From positions 1 to 36,246 of IMG/VR virus record IMGVR_UViG_3300048930_000405: DNA of 36,246 nucleotides; one strand, given 5' to 3'. The position numbers and the translations under genes are program-made. How positions within the stretch are numbered: position 1 is the first letter of the stretch; each line of letters opens with the position of its first letter. Below, in pieces: positions 6,015 to 15,059 of this stretch. This stretch comes from a virus. The notes beneath the pieces were generated by a model. The model saw only the letters and a list, made by a program, of their open reading frames with translations, made no database searches and had not been told where the DNA came from.

Positions 6015-6578
6015 TCAACGGGTCGCCTCGAAATGCATGGCGTCATATCCCCAGAACGCACCGGCGGATTTCCAGCCTTCCTTGGCGAACTCTTCCATGA
6101 CTGCGAGCGGCATCGTGGAACGCATCGGCCATGAATCGCGGAATCCGTTGTTGTCCGGATCGAGGTCGATTGCGGCGCCGTAGGCATGCAGGCTGTAACT
6201 CGAACCTCCCCGTTTGCGACGGAAATTGTAACAGCCGGCATACTCGGCGAGCACGGCGGCATGTGGGCCGGCAGCAATAGCTTTGAGAACGCGCAGCAGG
6301 CTTTCGGCAACGTCTTCATGACAACGGACGATGCGCACTGGCGAACCCTCGTATTCGATTCCCAGCCCGGCGACGTTTAACGGTTCGAGATTCCCCTCGG
6401 TGCCGGGTTCTCCGTAAAACGCCCGCAGGCTCGCCGCGTCTGGATTTGGCCATGGGTGGTGCACTGGCATCAGGGAACGCAGGTGACGCTGGCAGGCGGC
6501 AATGCTTTTCGGCCCCCAGAATCCGTCTAGCGTGGTGCCGATCCTGGACTGCATGGCGATGATTTGGTTTCGGGTCAT
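6015..6578 (-). CDS. Endolysin, M15-type peptidase
   Basis: Start placed at ATG 6578, overlapping the upstream stop (ATGA). The 187-residue product has an N-terminal segment like peptidoglycan-binding repeats (about 3-36: QSRIGTTLDGFWGPKSIAACQ) and a C-terminal VanY/M15 peptidase domain. Zinc ligands are visible as His131 (SLHAYGAAIDLD), Asp138 and His182 (DAMHFE). It would cleave the peptide cross-links of host peptidoglycan at lysis. Position beside a holin-like gene supports this. Confidence 0.85.
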   Translation of the reverse strand: MTRNQIIAMQSRIGTTLDGFWGPKSIAACQRHLRSLMPVHHPWPNPDAASLRAFYGEPGTEGNLEPLNVAGLGIEYEGSPVRIVRCHEDVAESLLRVLKAIAAGPHAAVLAEYAGCYNFRRKRGGSSYSLHAYGAAIDLDPDNNGFRDSWPMRSTMPLAVMEEFAKEGWKSAGAFWGYDAMHFEATR

Positions 6579-6961
6579 GGGATCGTTTTGATTTTGGCGT
6601 TGAATGCTCTCCATCCGAATAGGCGGACGGCATTGTAAATCACCTCGCGTTTGTGCCATGGCACGCCGAGGTTGAACATGGCCTCCTTGAAAATGTAGTC
6701 CGATTCCCAGCGGTCGAAATCGTCATTGGCCGGCGAGTAGAGGTAATCATGGATGACCGCTGCGGGGAACCACGGGCCGAACGGTTCAAGGATGCTCCAG
6801 AAAACGTGGGGGATGCTTGCACCGTCAGTCTCCTGACCGGGTGGCACTGTGATGATGCCGAATGACGACAGATACCGGAACCGATGCGTCAGCCGGAACA
6901 CCCGCGAACCGTTGCGCATTCCTGCGTCGGCCACCTGAAGCACGTCTGGGAAAACGTTCAT
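6575..6961 (-). CDS. DUF1353 phage protein
   Basis: The 128-residue product carries the DUF1353 signature: RYLSSFGIITVPPGQETDGASIP in the first half and AAVIHDYLYSP, then an acidic FDRWESDYIFKEAM segment. The His-Asp-Tyr and the second acidic stretch resemble a metal site; phage members lie in lysis or tail regions and their function is not settled. It is translationally coupled on both sides, between the holin-like and endolysin genes. Confidence 0.8.
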   Translation of the reverse strand: MNVFPDVLQVADAGMRNGSRVFRLTHRFRYLSSFGIITVPPGQETDGASIPHVFWSILEPFGPWFPAAVIHDYLYSPANDDFDRWESDYIFKEAMFNLGVPWHKREVIYNAVRLFGWRAFNAKIKTIP

Positions 6962-7398
6962 GGCTTGTTCTCATTGATCTGGCATGGCCGTCCCTTGAGT
7001 TCCTCGGTCAACGCCTGTATTGTCCGGTCCATTCGCGAGATGGCAGCGACGCTCATGCCGTGGCTCTTGATGCTCTCGGCAGTCAGTTCCATGAGTTTGT
7101 TGGCGTTCCCCTGATGGAGTGCCGTCATTTCAAGGTGCCGTTTCTCCCGCGAAAGTTCCTCGCGATCCCTGCGTTTTTCCTCGTTTTTCTCGCGCTTGAG
7201 CCCGTTGAGCCAGAGCACCACCGTAGCGCAAACGGCGATGAACGCCACGCCATTCGGGCCGAAGATTTTCTGCCAGTCCTGTTCGGCAATCGCCGTGCTT
7301 GTGATCGATGCAAACTGATAGATTCCGATCATGGCAAAAAACAGTCCTTCGATGGCGTAGCTCATGGTGTTTGTCAGGAGTTGAATTCGGTGTGGCAT
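6958..7398 (-). CDS. Holin-like membrane protein
   Basis: The 146-residue product has two hydrophobic segments, about residues 14-32 (YAIEGLFFAMIGIYQFAS) and 47-67 (GPNGVAFIAVCATVVLWLNGL), followed by a long charged, probably coiled-coil, C-terminal part (KREKNEEKRRDREELSREK). Two membrane helices with a charged tail next to an endolysin gene suggest a holin or holin-associated protein. ATG 7365 (MSYAIEGL) is an alternative start. Confidence 0.65.
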   Translation of the reverse strand: MPHRIQLLTNTMSYAIEGLFFAMIGIYQFASITSTAIAEQDWQKIFGPNGVAFIAVCATVVLWLNGLKREKNEEKRRDREELSREKRHLEMTALHQGNANKLMELTAESIKSHGMSVAAISRMDRTIQALTEELKGRPCQINENKP

Positions 7399-7405
7399 GG
7401 GAGGA

Positions 7406-7732
7406 TCATTGAGGAAATGAGAATCGGAAAAACTGCTTGGCTTTGCGCTCGACGAAAAACGTTTGCTGCGGTTGCCAGTCGGTTAGATTGTCGCTGGTCT
7501 GCGGGGTGACTGGGATGACGTGGAATGGGTCGCTCGGTTCGGATGCGCCCTGCTGATTGTAGGCGATGACGGTGAGGGTGCTGATCCGGTCGGTTGGCAG
7601 AGCAACGTCCGCACGATTGTTTTTCACCTCCGCAACCAGTTCGATCCCGCGGAAAATCCGCCAATGCGTCACCGCATCCGCTGGCAGCGGTTTGTCCCAT
7701 TTGAGATATGCGATGGCGAGGGCAGTGATCAT
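7406..7732 (-). CDS. Fibronectin III-like tail-associated protein
   Basis: The 108-residue product has the pattern of a single fibronectin type III-like beta sandwich: LKWDKPLPADAVTHWRIFRG, TLTVIAYNQQGASEPSDPFHV. It ends with a basic, aromatic tail. It follows the hydrolase gene with an ATGA overlap and is probably a small structural tail-tip component. Confidence 0.6.
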   Translation of the reverse strand: MITALAIAYLKWDKPLPADAVTHWRIFRGIELVAEVKNNRADVALPTDRISTLTVIAYNQQGASEPSDPFHVIPVTPQTSDNLTDWQPQQTFFVERKAKQFFRFSFPQ

Positions 7733-9039
7733 AGGGCTGCGGCGAGGATGCGGGCGACGTGCGCTTGTGAGCGTTTATTGCCCGTTGGTGGCGGGGTGTA
7801 GCCTTGGAGACGGATGGAAAATGAAAGTGTCTCGGGTTGGGCGGCAGCGGTGACGGCCGCTGAGAGCGTTTCGAGATTGGCGATTTTCGCGGCGAGGTTG
7901 GATTTGTGCGCAGCGGCACCTGCTGATCCTGAGTTGGATGGATACGATCCGTCTGCCGTGCTCTCGTAGTTGATGACACCGGTGTAGGGAGCGGCGGCGG
8001 CGAGAACCAATGTCGTCGGGTTGATGCCCTGGAGGGCGCGAATCGCGGCGAGGGCAGCTTGGCATTTGTCCCAAACCGGCCCTGCCGTTAGATCCGCCAT
8101 GTTCCAACCGGCGGAAAGTTCCGTGTGGGTTGGCGTGCCGATGGTCACGCCGTTGCAAATCACGTCGTAGGTGCCGGCGGATAGCCCGGTAACGGTCAAG
8201 GTGTAAGACTGCCAACCAGCGAAGGCTGGATACATTGCCAGCGCCTCCGCTCTTCCGGTGCCGTCCGGTGCTGTCTCGTCAATCGCCCATGGCAAGCGGG
8301 CGTCGAGCCGGTCAAAATCAATCCCGCCGTATGCGTTCACGGCAGCGTTGGAGATCGTGCAATCCGTGGAAGAAGTGACGCTTCCGGCAGCGGTCAGAGT
8401 GGCGGCGGAAACGGTGGTATCCCAGCCTAGCAGGTGGATCAGTCGCCACGATGCGAGGATGGTTGCGCAGCCTTTCGGATGCACCTGGTCGTAACTGAGA
8501 TCCGACCAGTTTTCGGATTGCGCCCATGGTGCAGGCGAGTTTTCGCGTAGGTCGCGCCAGAGTTTCGCGTAGGCGTGATCGGGTGTCGCTGCCTCGGCGA
8601 TTTCCTGCAATGCGTCGTCGTAATCGTCACCGAGTCCGTAGCCGTTGAGATTGGCCTGCGGGATCATCCCGAGGAGGATCGGAGACGCGCCGTCGATCCC
8701 GATGATATAGTTGTCAACCAGGTCTTGCGCGTATGCCTTGAACGTCGGCTTGTCGTAGCCGCCATTATCGGCCCACATGGAAAAGACGTGGGTGGGTTCG
8801 AGCGGCGCGAACCAGCGCCGATAGAGTTGATAGCTGATGTCAGATCCGTCGAGCATGCCGAACATGCCGACCCCGCTGCGGCCCATAGAAATAACGTCGA
8901 ACGCCAGCGATGGATTGGACAGATAGAGATACGACGCGAGATAATCACCGTAGGTTGGATATCCCGGATTGTAGAGCAGGGAATCGCCGCAGAGCAGCAA
9001 GCGGCTGCCGTTGGTCAGTCCTGATGGTCCGTGGCTCAT
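7729..9039 (-). CDS. SGNH/GDSL-type hydrolase, tail protein
   Basis: The 436-residue product has an N-terminal SGNH hydrolase domain with its four blocks: Ser20 (LLCGDSLLY), Gly53 region (SMGRSGVG), Asn92 (WADNGGYD) and Asp183/His186 (YDQVHPKG). The set is complete, so an esterase or deacetylase is expected. The C-terminal half is beta-rich and has no recognised domain. Placed directly after the tail fibre gene with an ATGA overlap, it probably acts on host surface polysaccharide during adsorption. Substrate unknown. Confidence 0.75.
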   Translation of the reverse strand: MSHGPSGLTNGSRLLLCGDSLLYNPGYPTYGDYLASYLYLSNPSLAFDVISMGRSGVGMFGMLDGSDISYQLYRRWFAPLEPTHVFSMWADNGGYDKPTFKAYAQDLVDNYIIGIDGASPILLGMIPQANLNGYGLGDDYDDALQEIAEAATPDHAYAKLWRDLRENSPAPWAQSENWSDLSYDQVHPKGCATILASWRLIHLLGWDTTVSAATLTAAGSVTSSTDCTISNAAVNAYGGIDFDRLDARLPWAIDETAPDGTGRAEALAMYPAFAGWQSYTLTVTGLSAGTYDVICNGVTIGTPTHTELSAGWNMADLTAGPVWDKCQAALAAIRALQGINPTTLVLAAAAPYTGVINYESTADGSYPSNSGSAGAAAHKSNLAAKIANLETLSAAVTAAAQPETLSFSIRLQGYTPPPTGNKRSQAHVARILAAAL

Positions 9040-11309
9040 GCTGAAATCTTGAATTCGAACTCGTAGAGATACGGGTTGTTCGACGTGACTCCGGAAACTC
9101 CGACGATCTGATAATAGCGATACCCGGTCGTGTTACCTGAAAGCGCGGTGATGGTTTGCGTTGTCGCGCCGCCGAGGGTGAAGGAGCTGCCAATGTCAGT
9201 CCAATCGGTGCCGTTGTTCGATCCCTGCCATTTCCATGTGCCGTGAGAGGTTCCGTTCTGTTGATAGAATTTTGCCTCGTCGATGACCTTGGATGCGCCA
9301 GAGCCGAAGTCGAAACGGAGAAAGACCGAACCGGAAAGGGACAGATTATTGATGAAATAGGTATTCGATTCCGACATGTTCCCGTTGACCAGACGGAACG
9401 TGTTCCCATCACCGCCCATGAGTCCTGCGGAGGCGATGGTTGTGATGATGGCTTGACGGTCGCCGGTTCCTCCGGTGTTGGCGTAAGACGTCGACGTCGC
9501 CGCGGCCGTCGTGAAGCTCCACATCGTGTCATTGGCAATTCCGCCGTAGTAGTTATCAGATCCATCCTTGATGGCGTTGCTCGCGATGCGAACCGCATAT
9601 TCCATCGAGTTTGTGAGGTCCGCCGTCGGATTGATCGTGAGCGTATCGCCGGAAATTGAAATTTGACCGGCTCCGGTGCCGATGTCGCCGGGAAGGTCAA
9701 AGCTCTCCACGTCGATCCATCCGCCGTCATTCTTCCGCAGGACAACCGCGCCCGTAACTGATCCACCGTTGAACGAGACGTTCTCGGAGAATACGGCTGT
9801 CAGGTTGTTTGCGATGGCAACACCGGTCGCATTGTCGGTTGGCGATACGCTGGAAATCGTCGGGGCGGTCGCGTCCGCTGCGTCCGTGGTGAAATACTGA
9901 TAGTTTTCGATGTCGCTGTCGTTGTTGGCAGCGTCCCGGTGCATGACCCAGAATTGATAGACGGTGTCGGCAGTCAGGCCGGTGGCATTGGCGGTTTTCT
10001 CCCCGGTGGACGAAACCGCGGCCGAGGTGTGGAATTCCGCATCGGTGCCGTCAACCATAGCGGAGGCATCCGGCGGTGATGCAAACTCGGTGCCGACATA
10101 CCAATAAATTGTGCCGTTGTCCTCATCCGTCGTCGCGGAGAGTGTGGCCGTCGTGGTGCCGGTTTCGGTGCCGGATACGCTGGTGAGATTGGGCGGGGTG
10201 GTGTCGCCCGGGGTTGAGGATTCCTCCCAGGCAGAATCCGCCACATACCAGCGGCCATCCAGACGCGTCCATTTGAGGATGTGGTTGCCGATGGGAAACG
10301 TGATGCTGGTGGTTGTCCCGGTATCTCCAAGGCGGTAGCTCGTCGGAATCGTCAACACCACCTCTGCCGAGGCGTCGAACGTGAGCGAAATGGTTTTGCC
10401 GTCCGTGGCGGTGCCGGTGAAAGTCAGGGTGCGGTTGGCACTGAATGAGTCGAAATAGATGCCGCCCACGGTAAGCACGGTGCCTCCTGACAGGTCGGTG
10501 GGGGTGACTTCCGATCCTGCAACGGTGATGTCACCGCTGCCGAGGATGGACTCGCCGTTGATCGTTTTGATGTTCGTTCCTGAAACGAGCGCGGCCTGCT
10601 TCGCGTTCCACGTCGTCGCGCTCGCGATCCGCGCATCGGCGATGGGTGTTGCGTTCCATGTGCCATTGGTGACGTTGCCGAGATTTGTGATGTTGAACGA
10701 TCCGGGCCACGTCGAGAGCGCTGTGTTTTCTACGCTGCCGAGGCCGACTTGGGATTTGGTGACGCTGTGGGGGTTGGACGTGCTCGTGGCGTGGTTGTTC
10801 AGGTCTGTCAGTGTGGTAACGAGACCGGTTGTTTTCGCCTGCGATAACGCACCGTCTGCAATGGCTGAGACGCCACCGGATGATGTGACGGGTCCGCTTG
10901 TCAAATCGCCACCGCTGACTTCGATGTTGCCGCTGCCGAGGATGCTTTCGCCGTTGATGGTTTTGATGTTGGTGCCGGAGACAAGGGCGTCTTGTTTTGC
11001 GTTCCATGTCGCCGCGCTGGAAATCTTGCCGTCCTCAATGCTCCCGGCGAGCATGGCGTTGGTGATGGCCCCTGAGTTGATGGTCCAAACGGTGCCGCTG
11101 CTGGCAACCGTGATGGAGCCTTTGTTCCCATCCTGGACGCCAGAGGATGATATGGCGTTCAAAGCGGCTTGGAGGTCTGTTTGATCCGAGAGGGTGCCGG
11201 TGATGGTGCCCCAAACGCTGGCACCGCCGGTGCCGGCGGGCCCGCGGGCTCCGGTGCTGACCGTGTATGTCGCGGATCCTTTACCGGTAATGATCGTGTA
11301 GGTGGGCAT
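9036..11309 (-). CDS. Tail fibre, multi-domain
   Basis: The 757-residue product reads as a tail fibre. It has a short N-terminal part with collagen-like ARGPAGTGG (21-29). Two copies of a module lie at 97-130 and 229-262 (WNAKQ.ALVSGTNIKTINGES). A NPHSVTKSQVGLGSVENT motif (180-197) is typical of fibres. Then come a fibronectin III-like region (about 375-480), a Big/Ig-like domain with SENVSFNGG (about 485-600), and a C-terminal discoidin-like jelly roll (about 610-757, SNNGTDWTDIG). The C-terminal domains likely bind host glycans. Confidence 0.8.
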   Translation of the reverse strand: MPTYTIITGKGSATYTVSTGARGPAGTGGASVWGTITGTLSDQTDLQAALNAISSSGVQDGNKGSITVASSGTVWTINSGAITNAMLAGSIEDGKISSAATWNAKQDALVSGTNIKTINGESILGSGNIEVSGGDLTSGPVTSSGGVSAIADGALSQAKTTGLVTTLTDLNNHATSTSNPHSVTKSQVGLGSVENTALSTWPGSFNITNLGNVTNGTWNATPIADARIASATTWNAKQAALVSGTNIKTINGESILGSGDITVAGSEVTPTDLSGGTVLTVGGIYFDSFSANRTLTFTGTATDGKTISLTFDASAEVVLTIPTSYRLGDTGTTTSITFPIGNHILKWTRLDGRWYVADSAWEESSTPGDTTPPNLTSVSGTETGTTTATLSATTDEDNGTIYWYVGTEFASPPDASAMVDGTDAEFHTSAAVSSTGEKTANATGLTADTVYQFWVMHRDAANNDSDIENYQYFTTDAADATAPTISSVSPTDNATGVAIANNLTAVFSENVSFNGGSVTGAVVLRKNDGGWIDVESFDLPGDIGTGAGQISISGDTLTINPTADLTNSMEYAVRIASNAIKDGSDNYYGGIANDTMWSFTTAAATSTSYANTGGTGDRQAIITTIASAGLMGGDGNTFRLVNGNMSESNTYFINNLSLSGSVFLRFDFGSGASKVIDEAKFYQQNGTSHGTWKWQGSNNGTDWTDIGSSFTLGGATTQTITALSGNTTGYRYYQIVGVSGVTSNNPYLYEFEFKISA
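10524..11021 (-). repeat. Duplicated module in the tail fibre gene
   Basis: Two copies of a roughly 100-base segment, 10920-11021 and 10524-10625, encode nearly identical 34-residue modules of the fibre. The copies differ at scattered synonymous and a few non-synonymous positions, so the duplication is not very recent. Such modules allow fibre length change by recombination. Confidence 0.65.
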
Positions 11310-11312
11310 GGT

Positions 11313-11681
11313 TCAGACGGTTTTCACGGGGTCAGGTTTTACGACAAATGTGCCGGCCATGCGGATTTTGGTCACGCCGTCCGCGTCCACCGTTTCGAGC
11401 CCGTAGGTGTAGGTTCCGGGGTTGAGAGTCAGGTCCACCGGCTCGACGGTCACGCTCCAGGAATCCGCGGAGGTTTCGTTCAAGGTGACCTGCCCGGCCG
11501 TGGCAGAGGTGCGGGTGAGTGCCACGGTGCCGTCCTCGGTCTGGAGTTGAAAACGCGCGGAAACGAGGACCGCCGCGTATTCGGTGTCACCCGCTTCCAC
11601 GCTGTCCACGGTCCAGGTCAGTCCGTCCCAGGTGTTCCCGGTGAAGGTGGGCGGAAGCGGAAAATTGAGCAGATCGACCAT
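11313..11681 (-). CDS. Tail-associated beta-rich protein
   Basis: The 122-residue product begins MVDLLNFPLPPTFTGNTWDG and has alternating hydrophobic and polar strands (SARFQLQTEDGTVAL, VTLNETSADSWSVTV, GTYTYGLETVDADG). This resembles the small Ig-like or baseplate N-domain proteins found beside phage fibres, but I cannot name a family. It directly precedes the fibre gene in the operon. Confidence 0.6.
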   Translation of the reverse strand: MVDLLNFPLPPTFTGNTWDGLTWTVDSVEAGDTEYAAVLVSARFQLQTEDGTVALTRTSATAGQVTLNETSADSWSVTVEPVDLTLNPGTYTYGLETVDADGVTKIRMAGTFVVKPDPVKTV

Positions 11682-11736
11682 GGCTTTTGATGGGTTTCGT
11701 TATCGCAAGTTGTTTGCAGTTGTCAAGGATTTGCGG

Positions 11737-12480
11737 TTACGGTTCGTCGTAGTAGGCTCCGCCGTCGCTGCCGACACTGACACTGTTGTTCGCGTCAGCG
11801 GACACGATTGTCGGAATCACCCAGACTGGCGTGGTGATGGCGATGTCGGACCGCTGGTGTTGGGTGAGCGTCACGTTGTCGTCTGCGTCAACCTCGACCT
11901 TGCCGAGATACCATGCAGCCTTGCCTTGGTGAGTTCCTCCGGTCCCGGTCAGGTTGTCCGTGTCCGTGGATTCGGTGTAGGTGCTGGAAATAATCACAAT
12001 CGGATCGACAATCCCAATTGCCCACGGCGTTCCGGTGCCGTTTGTAAACGATGTGAGGGCGGCCACGGACTTGTCGGCGACGATGAAAACGCCATAGTCT
12101 GTGGACGGTGAGAGCGTCAAATATCCGTCCGTAGATTCGGTGCCGAGCGTGTCCGCGTTGATTTGAACGTCCAAAGTAAAGGCGTTGGCGTCAATCGTGT
12201 TACCGTTAGTCACCCACCGCACCACCTGGAATGCACCATCTGCCACCCGCAGTACGGGATTTCCGGCAACTTCATCTGCTACAAGTTGGAACGGGTGCCG
12301 ATACGATCCCCCGCCCCGCCGCCCCGCCGGTTTGTCCGCGATCAGCGTCGTGCCGTTGGCGGTTTCGACGACCCGCCCGCCGATGAATGAGGCAATCCGG
12401 CTGGCGCGGACGAAATCGATCAGGCCGCGCACCGTGTCCTCGACGGGTTTGCCTTTCTGAGGGTAGGATGGGAGCTTCAT
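11737..12480 (-). CDS. Phage tail-region hypothetical protein
   Basis: Start placed at ATG 12480, which shares a base with the upstream stop (TGATG). The 248-residue product begins MKLPSYPQKGKPVEDTVRGL and is largely beta-rich with many Asp, Thr and Gly, ending GSDGGAYYDEP. No recognised family. Its position among tail-tip genes suggests a structural role. Confidence 0.6.
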   Translation of the reverse strand: MKLPSYPQKGKPVEDTVRGLIDFVRASRIASFIGGRVVETANGTTLIADKPAGRRGGGSYRHPFQLVADEVAGNPVLRVADGAFQVVRWVTNGNTIDANAFTLDVQINADTLGTESTDGYLTLSPSTDYGVFIVADKSVAALTSFTNGTGTPWAIGIVDPIVIISSTYTESTDTDNLTGTGGTHQGKAAWYLGKVEVDADDNVTLTQHQRSDIAITTPVWVIPTIVSADANNSVSVGSDGGAYYDEP

Positions 12481-13262
12481 CAGGGTGCGGACCAGTAAAC
12501 GTTGGATTTGTCGATTTGGACCTTCTTTTCCCCCACCCATTCCTCGGCTCGCTCCCATCGGTTCTGACCGCCGGCCCGGATGGATCGGTCTGCCGATTTC
12601 CTCCACTCGTATCCCGTGGGCACCGTGGGGAATCCCGCGGGGGCGCCGCTGGCTTTGTCGCCCGCTTCGGAGGCATTCGGCGGGCCTCCCAGGTAGGTGG
12701 TGTTTTTCCGCAGCACCGGAACGAAATCGTCCCAGTATTCATAGCCCAGCAGAATCCCGGCAGCGCACATTTTGGCCGCACTGGTCAGTTCCGCAATGTC
12801 CCCGCTGCCAGTGGCGGCGAGTTCATTGTATTTGAACGCGGCTTTTAAGGTCGCGTCCGGTTCGTCCTGCCAAAACCCGAGGTCGATCAAATCCTGGTTG
12901 TCGAGTGCATAGGTTCCGCCGGTCTGGAATTTGGGATGTTCGACCAGCGAACGGGATTGCGCCAGCCACTCAATCTCAAACGTCGTTTCCCGGGCGGTGC
13001 CGAAGGTGCTATCCGTTCCGCTGAACTCGTAGCTGACCACGACCTTCAGTTCGGAATAGCCGGCGTTGCCCTCGACAGGCTCCATCTCGCGAGTCTGGAC
13101 ATAGCCGGTGTATTCGCCCCATGTCGCGCCAATCGCGGGGAGTGCTGCTTCCAGTGTGGAGGTGGGCCCGATGTATTCGATGGTCGTGGAATAGCCGTTG
13201 CCCGCCAGCGTTTCCTTTGGAAACCCCGGCTTCTTGTATGTGAGAATCGATTCGTCGGCCAT
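12480..13262 (-). CDS. Phage tail-region hypothetical protein
   Basis: The 260-residue product begins MADESILTYKKPGFPKETLAG. It is rich in aromatic residues and acidic patches and ends QIDKSNVYWSAP. No family recognised. It follows the tape measure gene by six bases, so it is likely a distal tail or tail-tip component. Confidence 0.6.
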   Translation of the reverse strand: MADESILTYKKPGFPKETLAGNGYSTTIEYIGPTSTLEAALPAIGATWGEYTGYVQTREMEPVEGNAGYSELKVVVSYEFSGTDSTFGTARETTFEIEWLAQSRSLVEHPKFQTGGTYALDNQDLIDLGFWQDEPDATLKAAFKYNELAATGSGDIAELTSAAKMCAAGILLGYEYWDDFVPVLRKNTTYLGGPPNASEAGDKASGAPAGFPTVPTGYEWRKSADRSIRAGGQNRWERAEEWVGEKKVQIDKSNVYWSAP

Positions 13263-13268
13263 TGTGGT

Positions 13269-14432
13269 TTACCATGTTAGACTGCCGCCAGCTTGCGCGG
13301 ATTCTAGCACCTTGGTTTGTTTCCTGAGTTCCTCCAAAAGTTTCTTGTCCTTTTCGCCGCTGATGAATGGGGCGGGCTGGCGCCACTCATTGCGCGCGGC
13401 TTCCTCCGCACCGGGTGGCAATGCGAACGGATCGCTTTGGGATTCCACCGACACGGCACCGCCGGTTCCTTTCCCTTTCCATGCGCGAGGGTCCGAGTCG
13501 GTTTCCGCCCAACCGGATGCAATCGACGCGGCGCGAGCTTTGTCCGCCTCGCTCAGATTCGGAGGGATAACAAGATCCACGAGCTTTTGAATTCCTGGTA
13601 TTTGTTGCACCGTCATCGCCATCGCCTCGGCCATGTTTGCCACTTCGACCGCAATGATGCCGAACGCTTGGCCAATGACTGCAAGATCCGTCTCGTTGAT
13701 CTTGTTAGAAAAGTCTTCAAGCTGTGGTAGCAGTGCCACCGCAACTTCCGCGCCGACCTGTTGGGCTTTCGTGCCAAGCAAGGTCAGCGAATCGGAAACC
13801 GCATCCAGCCTGTTTGCGTTTTCGGAAAGGGTCTTTCCGAGTCCTCCAACTTGTTCGGCGGCGGCAGCAAATGCCGCGCCATCATTCATCAAAACCAGCA
13901 ACTCGCCGCCACTACGCCCGAAGATTTCCATCGCAAGTGCGGCCCTTTTTGCCGGGTCTGGAATTCTGGCAATCGATTCTGAAATGGCCCGGAATGCGCG
14001 GCCCGCGTCCATGTTCCGAAGTTCCGGAATCGACAAGCCAAGATCCGAAAAAACGCGGCTTGTCACCTGCTGACCTTCCTCGTTCACACCAGCCAGTGCC
14101 TTTTGCATCTTGTTGAGGACACCGGGCACCTTGTCCCCGGCGATGCCCGCATTTTCGAAAGCGCGTTGCATCACAAACAACCCTTCCCCATCGGCCCCGG
14201 TCTGAGCCATCATGTCGGAGAGTTTTCCGCCGGCATCGATGGCGGATTTCATGGAAACCACGATTCCAGCCACGGCGGCTGCCGGCGCGGCAAACACCGC
14301 CATCTTCCCAATATCAAGCATCTTGTCGCCAAACGCATTCAGGCTTTTGCTGGCGCGTTTCAGCCCAACCGTCATCTTGTCCTTGACGGACAGCTCGGCG
14401 TAAACGTTTCCGATGGATCTACTGCGGGCCAT
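13269..14432 (-). CDS. Tail tape measure protein (short)
   Basis: The 387-residue product begins with YAELSVKDKMTVGLKRASKS, typical of tape measure N-termini, followed by a hydrophobic Ala/Val-rich stretch (about 45-62) and a long helical body with KLSDMMAQTGADGEGLFVMQ. Position directly after the frameshifted chaperone pair confirms it. If the usual scaling of about 0.15 nm per residue holds, the tail is short, about 55-60 nm. Confidence 0.8.
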   Translation of the reverse strand: MARSRSIGNVYAELSVKDKMTVGLKRASKSLNAFGDKMLDIGKMAVFAAPAAAVAGIVVSMKSAIDAGGKLSDMMAQTGADGEGLFVMQRAFENAGIAGDKVPGVLNKMQKALAGVNEEGQQVTSRVFSDLGLSIPELRNMDAGRAFRAISESIARIPDPAKRAALAMEIFGRSGGELLVLMNDGAAFAAAAEQVGGLGKTLSENANRLDAVSDSLTLLGTKAQQVGAEVAVALLPQLEDFSNKINETDLAVIGQAFGIIAVEVANMAEAMAMTVQQIPGIQKLVDLVIPPNLSEADKARAASIASGWAETDSDPRAWKGKGTGGAVSVESQSDPFALPPGAEEAARNEWRQPAPFISGEKDKKLLEELRKQTKVLESAQAGGSLTW

Positions 14433-15059
14433 TTGGTGGGGCGGTGTGGTTGGCGAGTTTGCGGAACGCGGCTTTCAGGTCGGCTTCCACTTCTTCGGGG
14501 GATCGTTGGCGTTTCTTTGGTTTGGCGTAGGTGGGGAGGAAATCAGCCAGCACGGGGCGCCGACCGCTGATCTTCACCCCCGCGCATTGGGCGATGGTGA
14601 GTTGCAGGGCGGCGTGGCGCTGGTCGTTTCTCTTTTGTGCGTTTGTCCATGCGTCGAGGTAGCTGCGGCATTGTTCCGGGTGGGATTGGTTCCATTCGGT
14701 TTCTGTTAGTCCGAGTTCGACCCGGGCGAAGGCTATTTCGTCAAAGTGCTTTTTTTTTCCGCGTCGGGCATGCGGTCTTCGTAAACGCCCTTGATTGCCT
14801 GATAGATCGCCGGACCTTCTGCCTCGTGGTCCACCGCCACAAACAGGGATTCTGGATCCGGGTAGCGCGCGAACTCCCCCGGCGGAAGCAGTCCCCACAG
14901 CACCTTGAACAGCGCCGTCTGCACCGTGGCCGGGTTGCTGAGTTGCTTGCCGGTCGGCTCGCCGCCGATTTCGCCCATGCGGAACGCAAACCGTTTCGCG
15001 GTTTCCTGGTTCCATGCGAGTGTCACCTCGCGGCCTGCAATCGTGCATGCGTGGTTCAT
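14419..15059 (-). CDS. Tail assembly chaperone, long form by -1 frameshift
   Basis: Translation starts at ATG 15059 and shifts -1 on a run of nine A (complement of 14750-14758), read as AAA-AAA in the zero frame. It then continues as KHFDEIAFARVELGLTETEWN to the stop at 14419. The fused product would be about 213 residues. This is the gpG-T arrangement of siphophages: the long form helps load tail tube protein onto the tape measure. The stop overlaps the tape measure start by 14 bases. No separate start for the downstream frame is evident. Confidence 0.75.
14733..15059 (-). CDS. Tail assembly chaperone, short form (gpG-like)
   Basis: The zero-frame product of 108 residues starts MNHACTIAGREVTLAWNQET and ends soon after the slippery run with EKKSTLTK. 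It contains FRMGEIGGEPTG and WGLLPPGEFARYPDPE, consistent with a small helical tail chaperone. Start chosen because ATG 15059 overlaps the tail tube stop (ATGA, 15056-15059). It lies between tail tube and tape measure genes, the conserved position. Confidence 0.75.
   Translation of the reverse strand: MNHACTIAGREVTLAWNQETAKRFAFRMGEIGGEPTGKQLSNPATVQTALFKVLWGLLPPGEFARYPDPESLFVAVDHEAEGPAIYQAIKGVYEDRMPDAEKKSTLTK

Noticed and set aside
10459-11184. Long rightward frames opposite the tail fibre gene
   Set aside because: They mirror the repetitive, GC-rich fibre gene and lack domains; no rightward operon exists there.
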